64,000 bases of DNA, from assembly GCF_000688255.1 (NCBI RefSeq), contig NZ_JHYS01000001.1, positions 388,865 through 452,864 on the forward strand, given 5' to 3'. Numbering within the stretch: the first letter of the stretch is position 1; every line of letters starts with the position of its first letter. Shown here piece by piece: positions 27,617-36,610 of this stretch. The position numbers and the translations under genes are program-made. The notes beneath the pieces were generated by a model that saw only the letters and a list, made by a program, of their open reading frames with translations, was not told where the DNA came from and did not search any database. The stretch comes from Simplicispira psychrophila DSM 11588 (GTDB lineage Bacteria; Pseudomonadota; Gammaproteobacteria; Burkholderiales; Burkholderiaceae_C).

Positions 27617-28611
27617 GCACTTCTCCTGGCAAAAACAAAAAACTCCCGGTTGCCGTCGCCACCGCTGATGGCGCTGTCCAGCCACGCCAGCACTTCCAAG
27701 CCTTGCTCGGCGCAGCAGTCGCGGATGCGTTTTTCGACCACTGCGTACAGCGCCCCATCGCGCACGATGCCACCCTTGCCAACCTGGCCGGGCTGCAGCT
27801 CAAACTGTGGCTTGACCAGCATCAACAGCCGGCCTTCAGGCGCCAGCAGCGGCACCAGCGCTGGCAGCACCAGCGTCAGCGAGATGAACGACAAATCGCC
27901 CACTACCACGTCAAACAAGGGCGTGGTGTTGATGTCGGCACATTCAGCGCGGCGGCGGCGCTCGACCGGCAGCGTGCCCGCGGCGCGTGCCTTGGCCTTG
28001 GCGGCGCGCTCCAGCCGAAAATTCTCGATGTCCTTGTCTTTGGCGTCGTCGCTGTCGTCGTATTCCTCATCCACCAAGCCGCCATTGCGCATCCAGCTGT
28101 AGGGCGCTTCGGGCTGGGTTTCGTTGTCTTCAACTTCCTCGATGATTTCCGACAGCACCAGCTCGCAGTCCTGCTGCAAAGCGCCCGGCGTGATCGCGCG
28201 CGCGTTCACGCCTTCGACGCACACCACGCGCGCATCACTGCGCAGGCGCTCGTGCAACTGGCCGTGGCCGACATCGACGCCAATCACCTGCGCTGCGCCG
28301 TGCTGCAGCAGGCAATCGGTAAAGCCGCCGGTGCTCTGGCCGACATCCAAGCAGCGCAACCCGGTCACGTTGAGTTGGGCTGCCGCCAGCGCGCCTTCCA
28401 GCTTCAAGCCGCCGCGCGACAGATATTTGGCCTCAGCGCCGTCCAGCAAGCGCACTTCGGCAATCGCCGGGATGTCATCGCCGTTCTTCACTACCTTCTG
28501 CCACGGCGAACTGGCCGACAGGCGCCACTCGACTCCGGCGGCAATCAACCGCTGCGCCTGCGAGCGCGTGGCCGCATGGCCAAAATCCACCAGAAAAACG
28601 TCGGCGCGCAT
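27613..28611 (-). CDS. TlyA-family rRNA 2'-O-methyltransferase with an acidic insertion
   Basis: 332 residues against the usual ~250-270. N-terminal S4 domain (MRADVFLVDFGHAATRSQAQ) and a FtsJ-type methyltransferase domain with CLDVGQSTGGFTD, VIGVDVGHGQLH, VVGDLSFISL and LVKPQFE. Residues about 151-230 are extra: first strongly acidic (DEEYDDSDDAKDKD), then basic (RAAKAKARAAG, VERRRR), inserted between the two central beta strands. Often annotated haemolysin; the enzyme activity is rRNA methylation. It sits between ahcY and metF, which suits a SAM consumer. Confidence 0.9.
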   Translation of the reverse strand: MRADVFLVDFGHAATRSQAQRLIAAGVEWRLSASSPWQKVVKNGDDIPAIAEVRLLDGAEAKYLSRGGLKLEGALAAAQLNVTGLRCLDVGQSTGGFTDCLLQHGAAQVIGVDVGHGQLHERLRSDARVVCVEGVNARAITPGALQQDCELVLSEIIEEVEDNETQPEAPYSWMRNGGLVDEEYDDSDDAKDKDIENFRLERAAKAKARAAGTLPVERRRRAECADINTTPLFDVVVGDLSFISLTLVLPALVPLLAPEGRLLMLVKPQFELQPGQVGKGGIVRDGALYAVVEKRIRDCCAEQGLEVLAWLDSAISGGDGNREFFVFARRSA

Positions 28612-28677
28612 AGCTCATTTCCTCGTCAAAAGACGATGTTTTATAGTCAAATCGGGCTACAGCCCTTTAAATACATG

Positions 28678-28710
28678 CGCTAATAGCTATTAAAATAATA
28701 GCTATTAGCG
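28678..28710. repeat. ATAGCT-type dispersed repeat, perfect palindrome
   Basis: CGCTAATAGCTATT (28678-28691) pairs perfectly with AATAGCTATTAGCG (28697-28710), inside a longer AT-rich copy starting at about 28640. It lies in the 123-base gap between ahcY and tlyA in the same transcript and could form a stem in the mRNA. Confidence 0.8.
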
Positions 28711-28734
28711 ACTCAGCATCACCCCAGCGGGTGA

Positions 28735-30168
28735 TCAGTAACGGTAGGTTTCAGCCTTGTACGGGCCGTTCTTGCTCACGCCGATATAAGCGGCTTGTGC
28801 GTCGGTCAGCTCGGTCAGCATCGCGCCGACCTTCTTCAGGTGCAAACGTGCGACTTTTTCGTCCAGCGACTTGGGCAACACATACACCTTGCCGACTTGG
28901 TACTCGGTCGGCTTGGTGAACAGCTCAATTTGCGCAATGGTTTGGTTGGCAAACGAGGCGCTCATGACAAAGCTCGGGTGGCCGGTGCCGCAGCCCAGGT
29001 TCACCAAACGGCCCTTGGCCAGCAAAATGATTTTTTTACCTTCAGGGAAGGTGATGTGGTCCACCTGCGGCTTGATTTCTTCCCACTGGTATTTCTCAAT
29101 CGACGCCACGTCGATTTCGTTGTCAAAGTGGCCAATGTTGCAGACGATGGCCTGGTCTTTCATGGCGGCCATGTGCTCGTGGCGAATGACGTCCTTGTTG
29201 CCGGTGGTGGTGACGAAAATGTCGGCCTTGTCGGCGGCGTACTCCATCGTGACGACTTTGTAGCCTTCCATGGCGGCTTGCAGCGCGTTGATCGGGTCGA
29301 TTTCAGTCACCCAGACTTGGGCCGACAGCGCACGCAGCGCCTGTGCCGAGCCCTTGCCGACGTCGCCGTAACCCGCCACGCAAGCCACCTTGCCGGCAAT
29401 CATCACGTCGGTAGCGCGCTTGATGCCGTCCACCAGCGACTCGCGGCAGCCGTACAGGTTGTCAAATTTGCTCTTGGTCACCGAGTCATTGACGTTGATG
29501 GCGCGGAACAGCAGCGTGCCCTTGGCGCTCATCTCGTTCAGGCGGTGCACACCGGTGGTGGTCTCTTCGGTCACACCGATGATCTCGGCCGACTTGCGCG
29601 TGTACCAGGCGGCATCCACTGCCAGCTTGGCGCGGATGGCGGCAAACAAAATGGTTTCTTCTTCGCTGCTCGGCTTGTCCAGCACCGACTGATCCTTTTC
29701 AGCCTTTTGGCCCAGGTGCATCAGCATGGTGGCGTCGCCGCCGTCGTCCAAGATCATGTTGGGGCCTTCGCCGGGCGTGCCGGCAGCGCCAAACTCAAAA
29801 ATGCGGTGGGTGTAATCCCAGTAGTCCGACAACGACTCGCCCTTAATGGCAAACACCGGCGTGCCGTTGGCGGCAATCGCGGCAGCGGCGTGGTCTTGGG
29901 TGCTGAAAATGTTGCACGAGGCCCAGCGCACTTGGGCGCCGAGTGCTTCCAGCGTCTCGATCAGCACGGCGGTCTGGATCGTCATGTGCAACGAGCCGGT
30001 GACGCGCGCGCCTTTGAGCGGTTGGGCGGCAGCGAATTCTTCGCGGATGGCCATCAGACCGGGCATTTCGGTCTCGGCAATGCGAATTTCCTTGCGGCCC
30101 CAAGCGGCCAGGGAAATATCGGTGATGGCGCAGTCGGTGGGCAGGGGCAGGGGAGTGCGGACGTTCAT
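28735..30168 (-). CDS. ahcY: adenosylhomocysteinase
   Basis: Hydrolyses S-adenosylhomocysteine to adenosine and homocysteine, relieving inhibition of methyltransferases. 477 residues. Family motifs: [38 protein letters not shown]-binding [26 protein letters not shown] and the C-terminal [13 protein letters not shown] 30168 ([10 protein letters not shown]) is the start; the longer frame to 30240 runs into the riboswitch leader. First gene of the operon with tlyA and metF. Confidence 0.97.
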   Translation of the reverse strand: MNVRTPLPLPTDCAITDISLAAWGRKEIRIAETEMPGLMAIREEFAAAQPLKGARVTGSLHMTIQTAVLIETLEALGAQVRWASCNIFSTQDHAAAAIAANGTPVFAIKGESLSDYWDYTHRIFEFGAAGTPGEGPNMILDDGGDATMLMHLGQKAEKDQSVLDKPSSEEETILFAAIRAKLAVDAAWYTRKSAEIIGVTEETTTGVHRLNEMSAKGTLLFRAINVNDSVTKSKFDNLYGCRESLVDGIKRATDVMIAGKVACVAGYGDVGKGSAQALRALSAQVWVTEIDPINALQAAMEGYKVVTMEYAADKADIFVTTTGNKDVIRHEHMAAMKDQAIVCNIGHFDNEIDVASIEKYQWEEIKPQVDHITFPEGKKIILLAKGRLVNLGCGTGHPSFVMSASFANQTIAQIELFTKPTEYQVGKVYVLPKSLDEKVARLHLKKVGAMLTELTDAQAAYIGVSKNGPYKAETYRY

Positions 30169-30247
30169 GGGTAGCTCCAAAAGCAGTGTGTTGAAACACC
30201 ACTTGGCGCGCCATAAGCCATAAAACCCAGCCCATCGCACGCCAAGT

Positions 30248-30335
30248 GGATGAGCGTCGTTGCAGAGCGGGACAAGCCCGGCCTCCCGAGCCTCACGTCC
30301 GCTGTGTTAGCGGGACGCTGCAACGCTCCTCAGGA
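30248..30335 (-). promoter_or_regulatory. S-adenosylhomocysteine (SAH) riboswitch
   Basis: In the ahcY leader the minus strand reads CTGAGGAGCGTTGCAGC, later GAGGCTCGGGAGGCCGGGC, and finally GCAACGACGCTCA. The first and last segments pair (GAGCGTTGC with GCAACGACGCTC), and the conserved internal GAGGCTC segment is present. This is the layout of the SAH riboswitch class, known upstream of ahcY in beta-proteobacteria and switching expression on when SAH accumulates. The element begins about ten bases after the promoter -10 and ends about 80 bases before the start codon. Confidence 0.88.
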
Positions 30336-30345
30336 GAAAGGGGCG

Positions 30346-30351
30346 ATTATA
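30346..30351 (-). promoter_or_regulatory. ahcY promoter -10
   Basis: A perfect TATAAT on the minus strand, 11 bases upstream of the riboswitch. It abuts the stop codon of the MFS gene, so the -35 region must lie inside the 3' end of that gene. No strong -35 was identified. Confidence 0.65.
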
Positions 30352-31579
30352 TCGGCGCCAGCCGCCGCAGGCGCAATGCCAGTGCCAGCGCCCCCATCAG
30401 CAGCACCAGCGAAAACGCTACCAGCGTCGGCCAGCGCCCATGTTCCCAGAACCAGCCGCCGGCCGAGCCGAGTACGCTCGAGCCCAGGTAATAGGCCAGC
30501 AGATACAACGAGGACGCATGGCCCTTGGACTGCAGTGCCAGTTGCCCGACCCAGCCGCTGGCGACGGCGTGGGCGACAAAAAAGCCAAACGTCAGCACCG
30601 CAATGCCGGCAATCACCGTCCACAGCGGCGCCGCCAGCGTCAGCACCACGCCGGCAGACATCAGCACCACGCCACCGACCAACACCGGCCCCCGCCCCCA
30701 GCGGTCGGCCAAAGCGCCCGCAGCCGGCGAGGCAACGATGCCAAACAAATAGACGCAAAAAATCAGCCCGATCTGCGTCTGGCTCAACCCATAGGGTACG
30801 GTGGCCAGCCGAAAGCCCACGTAGTTGAACAGCGACACAAATACGCCCATCAGTGCAAAACCCGACAAAAACAACGGCAGCAGACCGGGGGTGTGCAAGT
30901 GTGTGCGCCAAGCACGCATGTGGTAAGCCAAGCCCAGGGACGGCGCCCTGGCGGTGGTGGTAGGAACTGCGCGCTGGCCGCGCGGCAGCAACAGCACAAA
31001 TCCCACAGCGGCCAGCAACCCCAGCACGCTGATAGTGCCCATGGCCACGCGCCAGCCAAACTGGTCGGCCAGTGCGCTCATGCCCACCCGCCCCGCCATA
31101 CCGCCAAAAGCCGTGCCGCCGACATACAGCCCCATGGAAAATCCCAGCCCACGCGGATGGATTTCGTCCGACAGATAGGCCATGGCCACTGCGGGCACGC
31201 CGCCCAGCAACACTCCTTCCAGCGCCCGCGCCAGCAGCAACATTCCCCAGGTCGGCGCCAGCGCGGCGCCCAGGTTGCACAGTGCGGCCAGCGCCATCGA
31301 GGCAAACATCAGGCGGCGCTTGTCGCGCCCCTCCGACAGTGCCCCGGCAATGAAAATCGCCGCCGCCAGACAGCCGGTGCTGACCGACAGCGCAAAAGAG
31401 CTGCCCGCCGCGCCTAGGCCGAAATGCTGGGCTAGCTCCGGCAGCACCGGCTGCACGCAGTACAGGAGAGAAAACGTGGCAAAGCCGGCCAGAAACAGGG
31501 CCAGACTGATGCGCCGATAGGCCGGCGAGCCGGACTCCACCCAGGTGCGGGTGGCCGGCGCTAAAGAAGGTTGCTGCAT
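30347..31579 (-). CDS. MFS transporter, YnfM/arabinose-efflux-like
   Basis: 410 residues, 12 predicted TM segments in two halves with a short charged loop (RGQRAVPTTTARAPS) in the middle. MFS signatures: SEGRDKRRLMF after TM2 (motif A-like) and GALADRWGRGPVLVGG in the second half. ATG 31579 (MQQPSLAPATR) is selected; the upstream frame extends into the prfC leader. Substrate not deducible; the subgroup is usually annotated as a drug or sugar exporter. Divergent from prfC. Confidence 0.9.
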   Translation of the reverse strand: MQQPSLAPATRTWVESGSPAYRRISLALFLAGFATFSLLYCVQPVLPELAQHFGLGAAGSSFALSVSTGCLAAAIFIAGALSEGRDKRRLMFASMALAALCNLGAALAPTWGMLLLARALEGVLLGGVPAVAMAYLSDEIHPRGLGFSMGLYVGGTAFGGMAGRVGMSALADQFGWRVAMGTISVLGLLAAVGFVLLLPRGQRAVPTTTARAPSLGLAYHMRAWRTHLHTPGLLPLFLSGFALMGVFVSLFNYVGFRLATVPYGLSQTQIGLIFCVYLFGIVASPAAGALADRWGRGPVLVGGVVLMSAGVVLTLAAPLWTVIAGIAVLTFGFFVAHAVASGWVGQLALQSKGHASSLYLLAYYLGSSVLGSAGGWFWEHGRWPTLVAFSLVLLMGALALALRLRRLAPI

Positions 31580-31713
31580 GGGCGCCACTGTGACACGCTC
31601 ACGCCTTTTCTGCAGAAAACAGCCAGCCGGTAAAATTGCCGGTTCCGCCAGGGCCTGCCACTGCTGGGCACCCTCTGCGCCTCCTCCCATTTCCCCCGTT
31701 TGCTGGATTGACC

Positions 31714-33342
31714 TTGTCCTACACTTCAGAAACCCGGCGCCGCCGCACCTTTGCCATCATTTCCCACCCCGACGCCGGCAAGACCACGCTGACGGAAAAA
31801 TTGCTGCTGTTCTCGGGAGCGATCCAGATCGCCGGTGCCGTGAAAGGCCGCAAGGCCAGCCGCCACGCCACTTCCGACTGGATGGAGATTGAGAAACAGC
31901 GCGGCATTTCGGTGGCGTCCAGCGTGATGCAGATGCTGTACCGCGACCACGTCATCAACCTGCTGGACACCCCCGGCCACAAGGACTTCTCGGAAGACAC
32001 CTACCGCGTGCTCACCGCCGTCGATTCGGCACTGATGGTGATCGATGCGGCCAACGGCGTCGAGGCGCAAACGCGCCGTCTGATCGAAGTCTGCCGCCAG
32101 CGCGACACGCCCATCATCACCTTCGTCAACAAGATGGACCGCGAAGTGCGCGACCCGCTCGACATCCTCGACGAAGTTGAGCGCGAGCTGGGAATGCCCT
32201 GCTGCCCGGTCACTTGGCCAGTGGGCCAAGGTAAAAGTTTTGGCGGCATCATCAATCTGCGCACGCAGACCATGACGGTGTTCACCCCCGGCAGCGACCG
32301 TGGCCCGAAAGACTTTGAAATCGTGCCACTGGCCGAGTCTGACCGGCTGCGCAAGCGCTTCGGCCGCTCGTTTGACGAGGCGCTGGAAAGCATGGAGTTG
32401 GCGATGGGTGCCTCGGCGGCGTGGAGCCATGAAGACTTCTTGGCGGGCAAGCTGACACCGGTATTTTTCGGCTCGGGCGTCAACAACTTTGGGGTGATGG
32501 AAGTGCTGGATGCGGTGGTCGATATGTCGCCCCCGCCCGGATCGCGCCTGAGCACGCTGCAGGTCAACAAGCAGCCGGTCGAGAAAATCATCCGTCCGGA
32601 AGACAGGGGTTTTTCGGGTGTGGTGTTCAAGGTGCAGGCCAATATGGACGCCAACCACCGCGACCGCATCGCCTTCGTGCGTGTGGCCTCAGGCAAATAC
32701 ACACCCGGCATGAAGCTCAAGGTGCAGCGCACCGCTAAGGAACTGCGCCCCACATCGGTCGTCACCTTTATGAGCCAGCGCCGCGAAGCGGTCGAAGAAG
32801 CCTACGCCGGCGACATCATCGGCTTCACCACGCACGGCGGCGTGCAGCTGGGTGACACCATCACCGATGGCACCAATCTGCAGTTCACCGGCCTGCCGTT
32901 CTTTGCGCCCGAGCTGTTCATGACGGTGATTCTGAAAAACCCCTTGCGCACCAAGCAACTACAGCAAGGCTTGGCGCAACTGGGCGAAGAAGGCGCGATC
33001 CAGGTCTTCAAGCCCGACGTCGGCGGCCCGATGCTGCTGGGCGCCATCGGCCAGCTGCAGTTTGAAGTAGTGCAGCACCGCCTGAAAACCGAATACGACG
33101 CCGATATCCGCCTGGACGGCTGTCAATACACCAGCGCCCGCTGGATCACCGCCGACAGCCCGGTCGACCTACGCGCCTTCACCGACGCCTACCCCATGCG
33201 CCTGGCACACGATGCGGCCAACACGCTGGCTTACCTGTGTACCTCGCCGTATGACGTGCGTCTGGCGCAAGAGCGTTTTCCGAAGATCCACTTCCATCCG
33301 CTGCGCGAACATGCGGGATTGGCTTTGCAGGCGGTAGGGTAA
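31714..33342 (+). CDS. prfC: peptide chain release factor 3
   Basis: GTPase that recycles RF1/RF2 after termination. 542 residues from TTG 31714, giving the family N-terminus (M)SYTSETRRRRTFAIISHP; the frame remains open further upstream but without homology to the family. G motifs: HPDAGKTT (G1), DTPGHKDF (G3), NKMD (G4), plus the RF3 segments GRKASRHATSDWMEIEKQRG and EVVQHRLKTEY. Nine bases separate it from the AT-rich glycosyltransferase gene that follows, an abrupt change in base composition. Confidence 0.95.
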   Translation: MSYTSETRRRRTFAIISHPDAGKTTLTEKLLLFSGAIQIAGAVKGRKASRHATSDWMEIEKQRGISVASSVMQMLYRDHVINLLDTPGHKDFSEDTYRVLTAVDSALMVIDAANGVEAQTRRLIEVCRQRDTPIITFVNKMDREVRDPLDILDEVERELGMPCCPVTWPVGQGKSFGGIINLRTQTMTVFTPGSDRGPKDFEIVPLAESDRLRKRFGRSFDEALESMELAMGASAAWSHEDFLAGKLTPVFFGSGVNNFGVMEVLDAVVDMSPPPGSRLSTLQVNKQPVEKIIRPEDRGFSGVVFKVQANMDANHRDRIAFVRVASGKYTPGMKLKVQRTAKELRPTSVVTFMSQRREAVEEAYAGDIIGFTTHGGVQLGDTITDGTNLQFTGLPFFAPELFMTVILKNPLRTKQLQQGLAQLGEEGAIQVFKPDVGGPMLLGAIGQLQFEVVQHRLKTEYDADIRLDGCQYTSARWITADSPVDLRAFTDAYPMRLAHDAANTLAYLCTSPYDVRLAQERFPKIHFHPLREHAGLALQAVG

Positions 33343-33351
33343 CGCGGGCTT

Positions 33352-35133
33352 ATGTCAGTTAAGACAGCTTTTGCACTACAGCACTATGCTTCTCTAGCAC
33401 TTTTTGCTGTGGTCTTTTGGGGACTGGGAAAAACAGTTGTTACATATACAGTGCGCCACATATCCGAGGATTTTTGGCTAAATAGCACCATCGCCATAGC
33501 TATAGGAATGGCAATATTCAGTGTGGCACTGCAATGGATGGCCATCGGTGGATTATTGCAGCGCTCATATATTAATGTGATCTTCTTCATCGGCCTGATA
33601 CTGGCAATCTATCAAATATATGTATATTTTTTCAGTTCATTACCCAAACCCCAAGGTCCAAAGCTGTCTGTACAAGATCGACTCTGGGCACTCCCTCCTC
33701 TGATTCTCTTAGCTCCTACGGCAGTAGCGGCATTGCATCTACCCTATAAGTGGGATGAACTGATGTACCACCTGCCACACGCACAGCAGTGGGCACAGAC
33801 AGGCCATCTACAAGTTAATGCGTGGTTACGTTATCCATGGGCTCCATATAATATAAATATCTTGTACGCTGCAGGTTTAATTATTCGTGGCGATATATTT
33901 ACTCATTTGCTACATGCATTGGCTGGCTGGCTGGTTACACTCACGGTGTATCGCGTAGGTTTATTGCATTTTGGCCGAGCTACCGCCTGCATTTCAGCTT
34001 TGATATGGATACAGCTCACCCATAAAGAATACGATTCGTCCTTGGTAGACATGGGCGTGAGTCTTTTTATATGCATGGCAGTAGTAACTTATTTAAACTG
34101 GCTTGCCCGCCGAGAAGATCGGGGATGGCTTTTGCTATCAGGCTTTCTTTTGGGAATGGCCATAGGATCAAAATATCAGGCTCTAGGGTTTTTACCTCTA
34201 TTTTTTATCCATCTTATATTATCTTCAAAAGATAAAAAAATTATTTTTACATGGCTTATTGCATTAGCCATTCCATGTATTTACTGGTATGCCAGAAATT
34301 TTATTTCGACTGGGGATCCATTTAATCCCTTAGGAGGGAAAATTTTTGGATTTAGTGAATGGAATGCTGGGGATCTAGAATACCAACTTTACGACTTAAA
34401 ACGCTCTGCCAATTGGCCTCGCTGGACTTTATGGCCCGCTGTTTTAGCGCCTTTTTTGCGAATGCGCTGGAGCGATTTTAATTTTAGATTTATGGTTATT
34501 TTTGGACTGTATGCGTTTGTTGTTTGGCTATTAACATCGCACTATGATAGATATCTGATGCCTGCTTATCCAATAATAGCAATATTAAGTGCTGGAGTAG
34601 TGGTTTTTTCTGTTAAAAAATTATTTTTTATAATAAAATTAGACGCATTAAAATCACCTCTCATACGTATTAAGTATTTAAATACTATTATAATAATTTT
34701 TGCTTTTATCATTTTTTCAATACCAGTTGAAAAAGAAATAAAACACAAGTGGGCTGAAGTATCTCTTAGCGAAGCGGATGGCGCCAATATATTACGCCAT
34801 AAAGTCCAAGGATATGCATTGATAGAAAAAATAAGAGGAAAAATCTTTCCAAAGGTATATCAATGGGGACTCGAAAATAATATTTATTATTTACAACAAC
34901 CAATATACGGGGATCATTTTGGTCCTTGGCGGTATCGTGATTTGAACGATTTGACATCTGCACAGCTCTGGAGGCATTTTAAATCACAAGATTTTTCTAC
35001 ACTTTTAGTTCATGCAAATACAGTTCCTGGTCTTGAAACTAAACCTGAATTTTTTCAATACTTCTCTGTCATCGCAGAGGGTCATGGCAGCAAGGCGTAT
35101 TCGATATTAAAAATAAAAAATTCCAATGAATAA
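33352..35133 (+). CDS. GT-C type membrane glycosyltransferase, AT-rich gene
   Basis: 593 residues with about ten or more TM segments. After the first two or three helices a periplasmic loop carries KWDELMYHLPHAQQW, the acidic motif expected of GT-C (GT39/PMT-like) enzymes using a polyprenyl-phosphate sugar. IYWYARNFISTGDPFNP is another typical GT-C stretch. The C-terminus is a soluble periplasmic part of about 130 residues. Base composition is strikingly AT-rich: bases 34621-34680 contain 12 G/C of 60, while prfC bases 32341-32400 contain 39 of 60. This points to recent acquisition. It overlaps the GT2 gene by eight bases. Confidence 0.85.
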   Translation: MSVKTAFALQHYASLALFAVVFWGLGKTVVTYTVRHISEDFWLNSTIAIAIGMAIFSVALQWMAIGGLLQRSYINVIFFIGLILAIYQIYVYFFSSLPKPQGPKLSVQDRLWALPPLILLAPTAVAALHLPYKWDELMYHLPHAQQWAQTGHLQVNAWLRYPWAPYNINILYAAGLIIRGDIFTHLLHALAGWLVTLTVYRVGLLHFGRATACISALIWIQLTHKEYDSSLVDMGVSLFICMAVVTYLNWLARREDRGWLLLSGFLLGMAIGSKYQALGFLPLFFIHLILSSKDKKIIFTWLIALAIPCIYWYARNFISTGDPFNPLGGKIFGFSEWNAGDLEYQLYDLKRSANWPRWTLWPAVLAPFLRMRWSDFNFRFMVIFGLYAFVVWLLTSHYDRYLMPAYPIIAILSAGVVVFSVKKLFFIIKLDALKSPLIRIKYLNTIIIIFAFIIFSIPVEKEIKHKWAEVSLSEADGANILRHKVQGYALIEKIRGKIFPKVYQWGLENNIYYLQQPIYGDHFGPWRYRDLNDLTSAQLWRHFKSQDFSTLLVHANTVPGLETKPEFFQYFSVIAEGHGSKAYSILKIKNSNE

Positions 35134-36079
35134 TTATTATCATCTCCAGTCCGGTGCAAAAATTGCCGTCATTCTTCCTTGTCTGAATGAAGCTTTAGCC
35201 ATTGGACAAACGCTAGATGAATTACGCACAGCCCTGCCCCAGGCACAGTTGCATGTGTTTGACAACAACTCTACCGATGGCACCGGCACGGTGGCTCAGG
35301 CACATGGTGCAGCCGTCAGCAACGTGACATTGCGTGGCAAGGGCAATGTGATTCGGCGTATGTTTGCCGATGTCGAGGCTGATGTGTATGTGATGGTGGA
35401 CGGCGACGCCACCTATGACCCGGCCCAGCTACAGGCACATGTGGATTTGCTGCTGGCACAGCGGCTGGACATGATCGTGGGTTGCCGTGTTGACGACGGC
35501 CTCAATCCGCAGACCTACCGACCCGGCCATCGCTGGGGAAATTTGGCACTGACCCGGTCGGTGTCTTCGATTTTTGGTGGCCAGTTCACCGATATGTTGT
35601 CTGGCTATCGGGTTTTTTCACGTCGTTACGTAAAGTCTTTCCCGGCTATGTCGCAAGGCTTTGAAATCGAAACTGAATTGAATGTCCACGCCTTGGAATT
35701 GCGTATGCCTTGCGCGGAGGTAGACGTTTTGTATCGCTCCCGTCCAGAAGGGTCTACCAGCAAGCTGTCAACCTTTCGTGACGGTTGGCGCATCCTGAAA
35801 ACCATTCTGAAATTATTTGTCAGCGAGCGGCCACTGGCATTTTTTGCGTTGTTCGCGGGGCTGCTGGCCTTCGTGGCTGTCGGTATCACGGTGCCGCTGG
35901 GCATTACCTATATGCAAACCGGCTTGGTGCCGCGCTTTCCTACGGCCGTGTTGGCTACCGGACTGATGCTGTGCGCTATGTTGAGCTTAGTGTGCGGCGC
36001 TATCTTGCATACGGTCACGATGGGGCGGCGTGAGGTCAAACAGTTGGCTTATCTGCGCATTCCGGCGCTGCAACCCTGA
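35126..36079 (+). CDS. GT2 family glycosyltransferase, GtrB/dolichol-P-sugar synthase type
   Basis: 317 residues. A cytoplasmic GT-A domain with VILPCLNEALAIG, DNNSTDGT and the DxD-type VDGDATYD is followed by two TM segments (about 238-262 and 272-295), as in enzymes that load a sugar on undecaprenyl phosphate. The first dozen codons are AT-rich like the upstream gene, then composition turns to the chromosomal norm, so the border of the foreign segment may lie here. Followed by gtrA-like gene with a TGATG overlap. Confidence 0.9.
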   Translation: MNNYYHLQSGAKIAVILPCLNEALAIGQTLDELRTALPQAQLHVFDNNSTDGTGTVAQAHGAAVSNVTLRGKGNVIRRMFADVEADVYVMVDGDATYDPAQLQAHVDLLLAQRLDMIVGCRVDDGLNPQTYRPGHRWGNLALTRSVSSIFGGQFTDMLSGYRVFSRRYVKSFPAMSQGFEIETELNVHALELRMPCAEVDVLYRSRPEGSTSKLSTFRDGWRILKTILKLFVSERPLAFFALFAGLLAFVAVGITVPLGITYMQTGLVPRFPTAVLATGLMLCAMLSLVCGAILHTVTMGRREVKQLAYLRIPALQP

Positions 36080-36513
36080 TGAAAGCTGATTGGCTACCCG
36101 CCTTGCTGCGTTTTGGTCTGGTTGGCATCGTCGGCTTATTGGTCGATCTGGCGGTGCTTTACGTGGCCGCGCCGGGCTTGGGCTGGTACGGTGCCCGGGT
36201 CTTGTCCTTTTGGGCGGCCGCTACAGCGACTTGGTGGTTGAATCGGCACTACACCTTTGCCAGCGCTAAGGCCAGCGTTGCGCAATCGTCCCTCTCGGTG
36301 GGTCGGCAATATCTGCGCTACTTGCTCTCTATGACCTTGGGCGGGAGCGTGAACTACCTGACATACGCTACGGTCATCGCTTGGGTGGTGCTGCCGGCAG
36401 CACCGGCGATCGGGGTGGCTTTGGGCAGCTGCGCTGGATTGGCTTTCAATTTTGTTGCGGCAAGGTATTTTATTTTTCGCCACGCTGCGGAAAACCCAGA
36501 GGCACCTTCTTGA
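36079..36513 (+). CDS. GtrA family membrane protein (flippase-like)
   Basis: 144 residues with four TM segments. Typical GtrA features: RFGLVGIVGLLVDLAVLYV at the start, TATWWLNRHYTFAS after TM2, and GLAFNFVAARYFIFR at the end. GtrA proteins are proposed to flip undecaprenyl-phosphate-linked sugars across the inner membrane. The start codon overlaps the GT2 stop, so expression is coupled. Confidence 0.92.
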   Translation: MKADWLPALLRFGLVGIVGLLVDLAVLYVAAPGLGWYGARVLSFWAAATATWWLNRHYTFASAKASVAQSSLSVGRQYLRYLLSMTLGGSVNYLTYATVIAWVVLPAAPAIGVALGSCAGLAFNFVAARYFIFRHAAENPEAPS

Positions 36514-36610
36514 CGTGAAGCCTCTCGGCAGTCGTCCATTAGTCTCTGCCTGCTCCTTTTACAGAATGCTGCACGTTTAGCGTTGGTGGCATTCGACACC
36601 AATATTCGCC

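Noticed and set aside
30330..31280. A 316-codon minus-strand frame overlapping the MFS gene
   Set aside because: The adjacent frame encodes a normal 12-TM MFS protein, so this is its shifted shadow.
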